Of a stretch of 64,000 nt of DNA, positions 27,727 through 37,109 are shown piece after piece. Below the pieces are notes generated by a model. It did no database searches. It saw nothing but the letters and a program-made list of their open reading frames with translations, and was not told the DNA's origin. The number at the start of each line of letters is the position of its first letter. Positions within the stretch are counted from its first letter, which is position 1. The stretch lies in contig NZ_FNUK01000005.1 of assembly GCF_900108045.1 (NCBI RefSeq), forward strand, positions 28,584 through 92,583, read 5' to 3'. The translations under genes were made by a program, and so were the position numbers. This stretch comes from Caloramator fervidus (GTDB lineage: Bacteria; Bacillota; Clostridia; Clostridiales; Caloramatoraceae).

Positions 27727-27728
27727 AC

Positions 27729-28088
27729 CTATCCCTCCGCAACTGCAAAGGCTGTTGCATAGTCCCTACAATGGGAAATGCTGATATGAACCCTCTTAAT
27801 TCCTTTTTGATTTGCTGCTTGAAAAGCTTTGTTATGTAGAACAACAATAGGAACTGACCCATCCTTTAAAATTTCTATATCAGTCCACTTAAAAGTAATT
27901 CCAGTGCCAAGAGCTTTAGATACAGCTTCCTTTGCACAAAAATATCCTGCGTAACTTTCAAAATTTTTTTCTTTTAAATAATCTAACTCCCTATTTGTAT
28001 ATATCTTAGTTAAAAATCTTTTATTTTTTTTTATAATCTTTTCTATTCTGTTTATCTCTATAATATCTACTCCAACGCCTAAAATCAT
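27729..28088 (-). CDS. acpS: Holo-[acyl-carrier-protein] synthase
   Basis: 119 residues; transfers phosphopantetheine from CoA to acyl carrier protein. GVGVDIIEINRIEK holds the magnesium Asp, FCAKEAVSKALGTG the Glu and Lys, and HISISHC the C-terminal signature. First gene of acpS-nnr-lipoprotein-alr, with the promoter at 28110-28138. Confidence 0.95.
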   Translation of the reverse strand: MILGVGVDIIEINRIEKIIKKNKRFLTKIYTNRELDYLKEKNFESYAGYFCAKEAVSKALGTGITFKWTDIEILKDGSVPIVVLHNKAFQAANQKGIKRVHISISHCRDYATAFAVAEG

Positions 28089-28109
28089 AAAAAACTACCC
28101 CTTACTTAG

Positions 28110-28138
28110 ATTATAAATCAACTCTTTAAAAAATGCAA
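28110..28138 (-). promoter_or_regulatory. Promoter of the acpS-nnr-alr operon
   Basis: On the minus strand TTGCAT (28133-28138) and TATAAT (28110-28115) are 17 bases apart, 21 bases before the acpS start. Confidence 0.72.
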
Positions 28139-28141
28139 AAA

Positions 28142-28169
28142 ATTATCCCCACTTAAAAATGGGGATAAT
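28142..28169 (-). terminator. Rho-independent terminator after the DUF6514-like gene
   Basis: AATTATCCCCA/TGGGGATAATT stem at the stop codon on the minus strand, followed by TTTTTTGC. Confidence 0.85.
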
Positions 28170-28540
28170 TATGCTATGGCATATTTTATATACTTTTCAT
28201 TTAAGTCCTTTTCAAAATCATCAACCCATCTGTCACATAACTCACCAACAACATCTATTAAATGAACAGGGGATACCTGATTTTTAGCTAATTTGTCAAT
28301 TAAATCCTCAACCTTATTTTTATAAGGAGATATAAACTCTATCATTTCTTCCTCTAATAAAATGTTTCCTTCATCTTTTACTTGTTCAGAAGTTATACAT
28401 ATTCCATATCCTACAACATTAACATATTTATCCTTAAAATTAATTAATTTGCTAGTCTCTACAAGATAATACCTATACAATATATTTTTAAAGTTATCCG
28501 CAACTACATAACAGTGACAAAGTTCATTTTTTATTCTCAT
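28169..28540 (-). CDS. Small conserved protein of unknown function (DUF6514-like)
   Basis: About 123 residues, no membrane segment or signal peptide. Visible features are YRYYLVETSKL, YGICITSEQ and a C-terminal helical part with VIDVVGELCDRWVDDF-like residues. It resembles the clostridial DUF6514 family, which I recall only by appearance. The ATG at 28540 follows GGTGGGG; the GTG at 28549 is inside that site. Single-gene unit with its own terminator. Confidence 0.6.
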   Translation of the reverse strand: MRIKNELCHCYVVADNFKNILYRYYLVETSKLINFKDKYVNVVGYGICITSEQVKDEGNILLEEEMIEFISPYKNKVEDLIDKLAKNQVSPVHLIDVVGELCDRWVDDFEKDLNEKYIKYAIA

Positions 28541-28664
28541 TTTCCCCACCCCATATACTTAATTACTGCTTAAATTTTATCATTCTTTCCTTTAAAAATT
28601 TGTTATAATTTAGTATAAAAATTATAAAAAATTATTCTATAAAACGACATAAAAATCACAAATA

Positions 28665-28880
28665 TTACTTAATATTTAAATATATTTCAAGATGATTTCT
28701 CATCTTTTCAGAAAGCTGTCTATTTATAGTATTTATGAAAATTTTATTTCCTTCTATTTGAAACTGAAAATCTTTATATCCCTCCTTTGTCAAATAGGAA
28801 GGAATATCCTCAGGTTTTTCCTTAGTTAAAACAACATCACCGATAAACTCCCCATCAACATAAACCTCATAACTTGTCAT
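28665..28880 (-). CDS. Hypothetical 71-residue protein
   Basis: The start follows a strong GGAGG site 6 bases upstream, which supports a real gene. The sequence begins MTSYEVYVDGEFIGDVV, with a possible beta-hairpin, then a charged helix (QLSEKMRNHLEIY). I do not recognise the family. It lies between addA and the DUF6514-like gene, 115 bases from the latter. Confidence 0.6.
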   Translation of the reverse strand: MTSYEVYVDGEFIGDVVLTKEKPEDIPSYLTKEGYKDFQFQIEGNKIFINTINRQLSEKMRNHLEIYLNIK

Positions 28881-28927
28881 TTTTATTCCTCCTTCGTTTT
28901 TTAATTTATTTTCTCCAAAAAATAAAA

Positions 28928-28953
28928 AGAGGATACAAACTTTTGCATCCTCT
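28928..28953 (-). terminator. Rho-independent terminator after addA
   Basis: AGAGGAT/ATCCTCT stem at the addA stop codon, followed on the minus strand by TTTTTATTTTTT. Confidence 0.85.
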
Positions 28954-31900
28954 ATTTACAAAGCTCTTTAAAGTTGCAATTGCCGTTACACTCAATACTT
29001 TTAAAATCACTAAAATTTTTATTTTCCATGTTTTCAAAAATATTTTTCAAATCCTTCAAAATATAATTTATTTCATCCTCATTAAAGTTTATCTCAATTA
29101 GCTCTCCTATATCTAAAAGATACATATAAGTTTTTATATCCTTTAAGTTAGATAATATATTTTTAGTTATACTTTTTATAGCATAGTAATATATTATAAA
29201 TTGTGGCTTATAATATTCTATAATATCTTTTACATCTTTTATTTTATTAGTTTTATAATCTATTATATTTATGTTATAAAATCCATCTACATTGAATATA
29301 TCCACCCTATCTATTATTCCAAACACAGATATACTGCTTTGCGGAACTAAAACTTTAAAGCTAACTTCAGCTTCACTTTTTACTTTATCTCCTTTATTTA
29401 AGACTTTATAGGTATCTTCTATTTTTTTGAAATTTTCTAAATATCTTTCTATATACTTAAACTCATTGTTTAAATGAAAATATCCTTTATTCAAATAATC
29501 TTCCAACGCTTTATGAACTAAGGTTCCCTTTTTAGCACCATTAAGAACTTTTATTTTTTCATCTTCATTTAAATCCTCATAATAAATTAAATCATCTTCC
29601 TCTAATTTTGCTATATACTTAAAATAATATTTTTTAGGACATTCTTTATATGTCATATACCTTGAAACGCTTACAACTGACTTTGTAATATATTCTGGTT
29701 TAAATTCCAATCTTTTAAGTATATTAACACTTTTAACTTCGTTTTGTAAACATTTTCCTTTATCCTTTTTAAAATCAAAAAATTTCTTTGTTAGGTTAAC
29801 ATAAGAATCTAAATCTTTATTCTTAAATTTACTTATATAAGTTATATACTTTTCATCTTTTTCATAACCTGAAAATCCAAGAAACCTTATAGCTCTTGTC
29901 AAAGCTACATACAGTATCCTTATCTCTTCATTTAACTCCTCTTGTTCAATTTCCTTTTTTAAATCATCAAATAGATTTTGTTCAAATCCCTCTAATTTAT
30001 GACAAGCAACTATTCCATATTCCTTATGGTATATAAACTTTTGCTTATACTCTTTTTTAATAACCCTATCAAGTCCTGGAACAAATACTATTTCAAATTC
30101 TAATCCCTTTGAAGCATGAATTGTCATTATCTTTACTGCATCGCTATCCTCTGTGTCTAAAAATGCCTCCCCTTCTTTTGAGGATATTTCTTTTAAATTT
30201 TCAATATACTCTATAAAGTCAAAAGAAGTAAATATTCCTTTATTATCAAATTCCCTAGCTATTTCAATAAACTTTTCCACATTCCTATATTTTTGAATTC
30301 CATTTTCTAAAGACAAAAGTATCTCTTTTATCTTTAAATCCTCAATCACCTTACATAAAAATTTATGAACAGTATAATAAGGAACTAAGCCTTTAAGTTC
30401 TTCTATCTTATATAATATTTTCCTTTTAAATTCATCTAAAGACATCTTTTCTGCAATATCCCTAAAACTATTCCCCTCTCTTAAAAGCTTAAACATATCA
30501 ACTATTAAGTCATCAGAAAATCCAACAAAGGGACTTCTTAAAAAACCCAAAAGAGCTACTTCATCGTTAAACTTATAAAAATACTTTAGCATATTTATAA
30601 TATCTAATACTTCCTGCTTTGAAAAATAACCTATACCCCCAACTAAAGTATATGGAATATTATTTTTCTTAAAGGCCCGTTCTAACTCTTCAACATCATT
30701 TCTATCTCTTATTAAGATAACTATGTCTTTATAGTCAAATCCATTTTGAATTAGCTTATTTATCCTATCTATTATAAACTCAACTTCTTCATCCCTTGAA
30801 GCAATATTAATTTCATCTTTATAGTCAAAAATCTTAAGATCTTCTACTTGTATTTTCCCAGTTCTTAGTCTTTCTTTTATATCCTCCATTTTTTCTTTTA
30901 AATTTGATTCTTCCTTTTTACTTTTTTGAAAAAATTTATATTCAAATCCAGCTAACCCCAAGACTTTTCCTGAACATTTTATTTTCTCATATCCTTCAAT
31001 AACTTCATCAAACATGTCATTTATAATTTTAACTAAATCATCATGACTTCTAAAATTGATTGATAAAGTAAGTTTCTCACCCTTTTTTTGTATCATCTCA
31101 GTTACTTTTTCAAAAACTTTATAATTTGTACCTCTAAAAGAGTATATGGATTGTTTTATATCTCCAACAACAAATAATTTTCCATCATGTACTTTTTCAA
31201 TATCACCTACTAAATTCTTAAGAATTTCAAATTGTATATCGTTTGTATCTTGAAACTCATCAACTAAAAAATATTTATATCTTTTTATCAAATCTTCTCT
31301 AACATCCTCATGCTCTTTTAAAAGCTTTAAAGTTAAAATTTCTAAATCATTAAAGTCAAGAAGTCCTTCCTTAAGTTTTAATTGGGTATATTTTTCATTT
31401 ATTTTATATATTAAATTTGCCACTAAAACTTCAATTTTTTCTATCTTCTTTAACTTTTCACTATCATTTTTATAAAATTTACTTAAATTATCCATAGTTT
31501 TTGATAATACTTCATTTATATCACTGCCTTTTTCCCTTATTTTTCTATACATTTTTTTTATTTCTTTATTAAAAGTTCCCTTTGAAACATATTCTATACC
31601 AAATTGTTCAAATAAAGCATCAAAATGTTCTTCAAAAGATGTATCTTGTAAAAATTCCTCTATAACATCTTCAATTATTTTTGTTAATATAGTTTCAGAA
31701 TCAACTTCCTCAATTATTTGATACATAGGCTCAAGCTCCAATTTATAATAATACTCCCTTATTATTTTATCGCAGAAGCTATGAAATGTTGAAATGTTTG
31801 CTTGATCTAATTTTTCCTTAATCTTTATAAGTTTGCTTTTCAAATTATCATTGCTTTTTAAAACAAACTGATTTACCAACTCTAAAATTCTACTTTTCAT

Positions 31901-32110
31901 TTCTAAAGCTGCTTTTTTAGTAAAGGTTATTGCAACAATATCATCGATATCGCAGCTTGTCTCAAGTAAAAGCCTTAAAAACCTCCTAGTTAAAACCCGT
32001 GTTTTCCCTGAGCCTGCTCCTGCATGTAAAGCAATATTTTTGTTTATATCAAGAGCTAAAGCTTGTTCATCATTTACCTCATAAATCTCTTTTATTTTTT
32101 CTACATCCAT
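28952..32110 (-). CDS. addA: AddA-type helicase-nuclease subunit
   Basis: 1052 residues. The SF1A helicase has Walker A HAGAGSGKTRVL (about 30-41), ITFTKKAALEMK, FLVDEFQDTND and VALTRAIRFLG near 740. The C-terminal RecB-like nuclease has NIIDYKTNKI. With AddB it resects double-strand breaks for recombination and degrades foreign DNA. Unusually, a four-cysteine pattern brackets the nuclease: YKECPKK, then ECNGNCNFKELC at the very end, like the iron-sulphur clamp usually described in AddB. It starts one base after the addB stop. About 200 residues shorter than Bacillus AddA. Confidence 0.92.
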   Translation of the reverse strand: MDVEKIKEIYEVNDEQALALDINKNIALHAGAGSGKTRVLTRRFLRLLLETSCDIDDIVAITFTKKAALEMKSRILELVNQFVLKSNDNLKSKLIKIKEKLDQANISTFHSFCDKIIREYYYKLELEPMYQIIEEVDSETILTKIIEDVIEEFLQDTSFEEHFDALFEQFGIEYVSKGTFNKEIKKMYRKIREKGSDINEVLSKTMDNLSKFYKNDSEKLKKIEKIEVLVANLIYKINEKYTQLKLKEGLLDFNDLEILTLKLLKEHEDVREDLIKRYKYFLVDEFQDTNDIQFEILKNLVGDIEKVHDGKLFVVGDIKQSIYSFRGTNYKVFEKVTEMIQKKGEKLTLSINFRSHDDLVKIINDMFDEVIEGYEKIKCSGKVLGLAGFEYKFFQKSKKEESNLKEKMEDIKERLRTGKIQVEDLKIFDYKDEINIASRDEEVEFIIDRINKLIQNGFDYKDIVILIRDRNDVEELERAFKKNNIPYTLVGGIGYFSKQEVLDIINMLKYFYKFNDEVALLGFLRSPFVGFSDDLIVDMFKLLREGNSFRDIAEKMSLDEFKRKILYKIEELKGLVPYYTVHKFLCKVIEDLKIKEILLSLENGIQKYRNVEKFIEIAREFDNKGIFTSFDFIEYIENLKEISSKEGEAFLDTEDSDAVKIMTIHASKGLEFEIVFVPGLDRVIKKEYKQKFIYHKEYGIVACHKLEGFEQNLFDDLKKEIEQEELNEEIRILYVALTRAIRFLGFSGYEKDEKYITYISKFKNKDLDSYVNLTKKFFDFKKDKGKCLQNEVKSVNILKRLEFKPEYITKSVVSVSRYMTYKECPKKYYFKYIAKLEEDDLIYYEDLNEDEKIKVLNGAKKGTLVHKALEDYLNKGYFHLNNEFKYIERYLENFKKIEDTYKVLNKGDKVKSEAEVSFKVLVPQSSISVFGIIDRVDIFNVDGFYNINIIDYKTNKIKDVKDIIEYYKPQFIIYYYAIKSITKNILSNLKDIKTYMYLLDIGELIEINFNEDEINYILKDLKNIFENMENKNFSDFKSIECNGNCNFKELCK

Positions 32111-32111
32111 T

Positions 32112-35100
32112 TTACCACCTTGCCTTCTTTAAAATCCTATCAAGCTCATACCTACATATATCTGAAAAAGAACAGCTAAATTTATTAAAACCTTTCTTTG
32201 GACAATTTAAAGGTAAAGTAAAATCTCCTTTTTTTATCCTTTCTATTCTTGATTCAATATGGCTTTTCTTTATATATTCAAGGACAGTATCAAAATTATC
32301 ACAAGATAAAGTTACAGTTTTTCCTTTTACTCCAATTTTATTTTTTGTATCTTCTATTATAATTCCACTATACTTTGGTTTTCCTTCTTTTGCTGTATTT
32401 TTTATGCTGTAATATAAAAGAGCAATAGCTTTTGGGTCAAAACCTTTTTCCCTTAAAATATTCTGAACCACATAAAAGTAAGTTGAAATTTGAATATCAT
32501 TCCCCTTTAAAATTCCAATTAAATTTTTATCTTTAACATCTCCTTTTTTATAATCATATACTACAAAATATCCTGTTGGTTTTCCATCTAATATCTCCAT
32601 ATCCACCCTATCTATTCTTCCTTTTATTTTAACACCCTCTATTATTTTTTCAGAAACAAAGGTATGCTCAACCAATATAGGTCTTAAATTGAATTTATTT
32701 AAAAATTCTATATCTTTCTTTAAGAAACTTTTAATAACATTTAAAATTTCTGCTTTCCTTCTTTTTATCAAAATATTAGTTTCTAAAATACCTTTTTTAC
32801 GCATTATCTTCTCAACTATATCCTCAATAAAAAGCTCATCATATTCTATTTCATATCCTCTATCAATAAAATACTTATAATACTCCTTTAAAACTTCATG
32901 ATATAAATTTCCTTCCGAAAGGTGAGAAAAAATGTCATCTTCCTCATCATATCCAACCTCAATAAGGTTTTCTAAAAAAAACTTAAAAGGACAATTTAAA
33001 AAATAGTTTATAGTAGATACACTAAAAGCATATTCACAATTAAAAACTTGAGCCTTGTTTTCACCAACTAACCCATCATAATTTGTAAACTTTTCACTCC
33101 ATCTTAAAAACTCCATTTCCTTCCCCTTTTGAATATAACTTAAAGTCAATTCATCAAGTTTTTGTAAAAATTTTGCATCATCATAAAATCCTAATGAATA
33201 AGAGTTTATCAATTCCTTTTTGGTATATATGTTTTCTATTTTTAAATTAAATCTATCCCTCATGCACCTTTGATAAAGTTTTTTTACCTTTTCCTCAATT
33301 CCTAAAGTAAAAATAACCTCATCTAAAAATGCAGACTTTATAATATATGACCCATCTTCATTAGATGTTCTATAACTTAAAAAAATACCTTTTTCACAAG
33401 ATGCTATTGACATTATAAACCTTATTTTTTCTTTATCATATTCAAAGGATCTTGCTCCAAGGTTTATTCCATTTTTATAAAAAATTTCCTTTTCCCTTGA
33501 CGTATATATCCCTGAAGTCCCAAAGTTTCTAGGAAAAATTCCTTCATTAAGTCCTAAAATTAAAACATAATCATAACTTATACCTCTTATAAGATCTGGG
33601 GATAAAACTTTTATTCCATAGCTTGGTTTATTTTTTAAAGTAACTGAAACTTCATTAATATTTTCATTTATAATTTCTATAAATTCTTCAAAGGATATAC
33701 TATTTCGCAAAAGCTTATAGGAATTATTAAGCTCCTCTAAAAGATCTAAAAAAGCTAACAGAGCTTTCATGTCCCTTAATGCAATATCAATTGGGATCAA
33801 ACCTTCTTTATATGCCTTCATTATTTTCTGCTTTACTTTTAGCTTATCAATTATGCCTACAACCATCCCCTTAAAATTTTCAAATAAATCATTATCTTTT
33901 ACTTTTAAAATTGAATCTATAAAATCAATCCATTCCTTTAATTTTTTTATATTTTCCTTTAATTCAAAATCGCTGTTAATAAGCTTTTCAATATATTCCC
34001 TTGTTTTTTCACCTTTATATGTTAAATTTAAAACTTCCCTTAACTTTTCTTTATCATCTAAATCAAAAAGATAAGGGGATAACAATACATCCTCTAGTTT
34101 ATTTTTATCAAACAAATCGAATCTTAAAGTAATTAAATTTAAAATACTTCTTATCAATGGTATGTTTTTAAGATTTTCAAAATCAGCCAGCATTACAGGT
34201 ATTTCATATTCGTTAAATATATCTAATATATAACTTTGATAGCTTTCTAAGTCATTTACTATTAAAGCTATTTTATCAAGTTCAGTTTCATCATTCATTA
34301 TAATATCTTTTATTATCCTTGCCGCTTGTCTTACTTCATCTTCAATACAAGGAGCATTAATAATCTTTAAGTTTAAATCTTTTTCTAACCTTTCAAAAGT
34401 AAAAAGCTTTTTAGCTAAAAGCTTAAAATCTCCAGTTTTATTTTCTTCATAAATTTCTACCTTCAAATCTTTATATACCCTTAAAATTTCCTTTTCTATA
34501 AATAAATCTATAAAATCAGTTCTTAATGGTATATTACCTATAAAATTTATATTGTTATAACAATTCTTTATAGATTTTAATAAAGCTTCTTCGTTTTTAA
34601 ATATATCTAAGTAACCATCTAAGACTATAAGCTCAACATCCTTTAAATACTGAGAATCTTTAACATTATCTGATGCAAACCTTAAAAGATCATCCATATC
34701 ATAAAGTTTTAACCTATTAAGTTTTTCTTGATATTTTTCATAAATCCTATAAACGTCTAAAGATTTTAACTTTATTCGACTATCTTCTATGGAATTAACT
34801 TTATCTAAAAATTCATTTGGCGATAAGTTTTCTTTTTTTATTCTCCTTATTGTATTATATAAACTAATAACAAACCCCTTCTTTAAAGCAACCATATTAA
34901 AATAACTTATATCATTTAAGTTTTCCTTTATAACCTGTTGTAATATAATTAACGAAGCTTTTGTAGATATTAATTCCCTATCTAGTTTATCCATTACAAT
35001 ATTTCTTGCAAGATCATCAAAGGTAATTACATCTATGTAAAAAAGTCCCCCCAAATTCTCCATTATTTTTTCCCTTGCAAAACTTATAACTTCCCTTGAA

Positions 35101-35159
35101 GGAGCAAGATATACAACCTTCTTGCCTTTTTTTATAACTTCAATACATTTTTTAAACAT
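32112..35159 (-). CDS. addB: AddB-type nuclease subunit (Walker A missing)
   Basis: 1015 residues, the partner of AddA. The C-terminal RecB-like nuclease has FVVYDYKKGDV, and four cysteines in AddB-like positions (FLNCPFKF; LNCPKKG; FSCSFSDIC) suggest an iron-sulphur clamp. The N-terminus begins MFKKCIEVIKKGKKVVYLAP without any GxxxxGKS/T motif, unlike Bacillus AddB. The ATG at 35159 is preceded by GGAGGGTGAT, so no upstream exon is hidden. That ribosome site sits inside a 13-bp hairpin (35162-35203). First gene of addB-addA. Confidence 0.85.
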   Translation of the reverse strand: MFKKCIEVIKKGKKVVYLAPSREVISFAREKIMENLGGLFYIDVITFDDLARNIVMDKLDRELISTKASLIILQQVIKENLNDISYFNMVALKKGFVISLYNTIRRIKKENLSPNEFLDKVNSIEDSRIKLKSLDVYRIYEKYQEKLNRLKLYDMDDLLRFASDNVKDSQYLKDVELIVLDGYLDIFKNEEALLKSIKNCYNNINFIGNIPLRTDFIDLFIEKEILRVYKDLKVEIYEENKTGDFKLLAKKLFTFERLEKDLNLKIINAPCIEDEVRQAARIIKDIIMNDETELDKIALIVNDLESYQSYILDIFNEYEIPVMLADFENLKNIPLIRSILNLITLRFDLFDKNKLEDVLLSPYLFDLDDKEKLREVLNLTYKGEKTREYIEKLINSDFELKENIKKLKEWIDFIDSILKVKDNDLFENFKGMVVGIIDKLKVKQKIMKAYKEGLIPIDIALRDMKALLAFLDLLEELNNSYKLLRNSISFEEFIEIINENINEVSVTLKNKPSYGIKVLSPDLIRGISYDYVLILGLNEGIFPRNFGTSGIYTSREKEIFYKNGINLGARSFEYDKEKIRFIMSIASCEKGIFLSYRTSNEDGSYIIKSAFLDEVIFTLGIEEKVKKLYQRCMRDRFNLKIENIYTKKELINSYSLGFYDDAKFLQKLDELTLSYIQKGKEMEFLRWSEKFTNYDGLVGENKAQVFNCEYAFSVSTINYFLNCPFKFFLENLIEVGYDEEDDIFSHLSEGNLYHEVLKEYYKYFIDRGYEIEYDELFIEDIVEKIMRKKGILETNILIKRRKAEILNVIKSFLKKDIEFLNKFNLRPILVEHTFVSEKIIEGVKIKGRIDRVDMEILDGKPTGYFVVYDYKKGDVKDKNLIGILKGNDIQISTYFYVVQNILREKGFDPKAIALLYYSIKNTAKEGKPKYSGIIIEDTKNKIGVKGKTVTLSCDNFDTVLEYIKKSHIESRIERIKKGDFTLPLNCPKKGFNKFSCSFSDICRYELDRILKKARW

Positions 35160-35161
35160 AA

Positions 35162-35203
35162 AATCACCCTCCAGCTTTATTTTAGTATAACTAGAAGGTG
35201 ATT
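35162..35203 (-). promoter_or_regulatory. Hairpin sequestering the addB ribosome site
   Basis: On the minus strand AATCACCTTCTAG (35191-35203) can pair over 13 positions, including G-U pairs, with CTGGAGGGTGATT (35162-35174), which contains the addB Shine-Dalgarno sequence. The loop is 16 bases. It lies 12 bases after the stop codon of the ECF gene. It may end that transcript or limit addB translation. Confidence 0.6.
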
Positions 35204-35215
35204 ATCAATTAAACT

Positions 35216-35737
35216 TCATTTTAAAATTTCTTCTGCCTTTGTATAAACTGCTCTTTTTACAAAATTATAAAGTCCTAAGGCAATTGCTCCTCCCAAAGCT
35301 CCTGTAAAAAATGACACTAAAAGCATAAAAAACTTATCATTTACTTTAGACGCAAATATTAACATGGCTAATAAACTCCCAACAAAATTTGCTAGTCCTC
35401 CTGATAATATAGCCTTTAAAAACTCATTTATTTTTATAAAAAATATTAAATCCACAGCAATCCCAGATAAAGGATAAGTTATTAAAACCCAAAATCCCCA
35501 CTTTCCTGCAAATCCTAAAATCAAAACCAAAATAGCTTGAATTAAAGAAAACAAAGTAGCACAAAATTTTTTGTTAATAAAAAATGCTATTAAAACAATC
35601 CACATCATATAAATACATCCCACTAAAATTCCTGCAATAGGTAAAGGCCCTGCTAAAATCTTTAAGTAGGGCTTTGTAATTACCGAAATTGCAGCAATAA
35701 GTGAAATTAAAATCATCTCTTTGATAGTAAATCTCAT
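35216..35737 (-). CDS. ECF transporter S (substrate-binding) component
   Basis: About 173 residues with five to six hydrophobic segments. The N-terminal FTIKEMILISLIAAISVITK and KILAGPLPIAG segments and the VNDK loop fit the small membrane S components that bind vitamins or precursors for energy-coupling-factor transporters. The substrate is unknown; there is no riboswitch upstream. The ATG at 35737 follows GGGGG. It begins 2 bases after the NTPase-methyltransferase stop codon, so the two are translated together. Confidence 0.7.
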   Translation of the reverse strand: MRFTIKEMILISLIAAISVITKPYLKILAGPLPIAGILVGCIYMMWIVLIAFFINKKFCATLFSLIQAILVLILGFAGKWGFWVLITYPLSGIAVDLIFFIKINEFLKAILSGGLANFVGSLLAMLIFASKVNDKFFMLLVSFFTGALGGAIALGLYNFVKRAVYTKAEEILK

Positions 35738-35739
35738 GT

Positions 35740-37005
35740 TTATCCCCCTTTTATAACAGTTATAACAGAACAATTTTTAGTATTTAATAAAATTAATTCA
35801 TCCTTATACTTTATAATTTCATCTTTTAATAAATCAAAAACCATGCTCCTATTTAATTTTTCACCTAGTCTTTCACATACAAATTTATAGATATCGTCAT
35901 AATCTTTAAAGGTCTTATGAAAATTTATTTTAAAAAAATTAACAGAAAAAGCACAATTTTTTTCATCAAGCATTTTTACAATATTTAAATAGGGCTTTGA
36001 AGTTTTTACTTCTTTATTTAAAAAATTTAAAATCTTATAAAGGCTAAATTCATACTCTTTACTTTTTGTTTGAGTAATTATAAATATATATTTTCTAACT
36101 TTACTGTAAAGTTTTTCAAACTGATAAGGATCCTTTAAAGAATTTGCAGCAAAAGCACATATAGCAACATCACATATAGGAGGATCGAAATATTCAAAGG
36201 AAGATAAATGGCACTTTATATTTAAATTTTGCCTTTTTACTTCATCAATTAAAGCATCAAACATGTAGATTGAAGAATCTACCGCAACAAGCTTTGCTCC
36301 AAGCTTTGATAAAGGCACAGAAAAAGTTCCAGGACCACTTCCTATATCTAAAATAGTAATATCTTTAAAACTGCCAACAATTCCTTTTATAAACTCTAAA
36401 ATTTTTTTTGGATAATCGTTTATATCAAGTTTTAAATCCTTTACATATTCTTTAGCCTTTAATCTATCTATATTAAAAGTCCTTTTACCCTTTAGAGGAA
36501 TATTTAGACGTTTTAAATAATCAATTATTTCATCAAAAATATAATCCCTATTAGACAAAGTAACATCAAATATTACAACATCCTTCCTGTTTTTTATTGT
36601 ATTTAAAAATTCATTATTACATTTTTTTAAAACTCCAATAACTAATTTACTACTATCAAGTATTTCAAATACCTTATTTTTAAAATTTTCTGCCTGTATT
36701 TCAAAAAATCCTATTTCATCCATAACAATACAATCTCTATAATTTAAACTATTCGTTAATATTTCTACGCCAACAGTTTCAAAAATGTCTTTATAAATTT
36801 CTGGCAGTTTATGTTTGTTTATTTTACCTATTATGTTGTTACATCTACCATCATATAACGAAACCATATCAAACTTAATTTCATCTCTATAAACTATCTT
36901 TTTCTCATAAAATCCTCCAATCGAACAATCTATTTTATTGACAATTTTAAATAATAATGTGCTCTTTCCAATCCCTTTATCTCCTGTTAAAAATATATTT
37001 TTCAT
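35740..37005 (-). CDS. Fusion: THEP1-type nucleoside-triphosphatase and SAM methyltransferase
   Basis: About 421 residues in two domains. Residues 1-160 are a P-loop NTPase of the THEP1 group: Walker A GDKGIGKS at 8-15, GGFYEKKI, Walker B CIVMDEIGFFEI and DVVIFDVTL. Residues about 195-330 are a Rossmann methyltransferase with ITILDIGSGPGTF and VAVDSS. The start at 37005 has GGGTGAT upstream; an extension to 37044 has no site. Coupled to an ECF S component downstream, so a part in salvage or modification of an imported compound is inferred. No family name for the fusion is known to me. Confidence 0.72.
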   Translation of the reverse strand: MKNIFLTGDKGIGKSTLLFKIVNKIDCSIGGFYEKKIVYRDEIKFDMVSLYDGRCNNIIGKINKHKLPEIYKDIFETVGVEILTNSLNYRDCIVMDEIGFFEIQAENFKNKVFEILDSSKLVIGVLKKCNNEFLNTIKNRKDVVIFDVTLSNRDYIFDEIIDYLKRLNIPLKGKRTFNIDRLKAKEYVKDLKLDINDYPKKILEFIKGIVGSFKDITILDIGSGPGTFSVPLSKLGAKLVAVDSSIYMFDALIDEVKRQNLNIKCHLSSFEYFDPPICDVAICAFAANSLKDPYQFEKLYSKVRKYIFIITQTKSKEYEFSLYKILNFLNKEVKTSKPYLNIVKMLDEKNCAFSVNFFKINFHKTFKDYDDIYKFVCERLGEKLNRSMVFDLLKDEIIKYKDELILLNTKNCSVITVIKGG

Positions 37006-37079
37006 ACTTATCACCCATTTTTTATAAATATTTCTATAAAACACTAGAAATTCCTTCTAAAATCAAAAATTAAAATAAT

Positions 37080-37109
37080 AAGAATCCCCACTCGAAGGTG
37101 AGGATTCTT
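37080..37109 (-). terminator. Rho-independent terminator after the M16 peptidase gene
   Basis: AAGAATCC/GGATTCTT stem with extra CAC/GTG pairs at the stop codon on the minus strand, followed by TTATTATTTTAATTTTT. Confidence 0.85.

Noticed and set aside
35216..37005. Riboswitch upstream of the NTPase-methyltransferase/ECF pair
   Set aside because: The space before 37005 is short, AT-rich and without conserved THI, cobalamin or preQ1 blocks.
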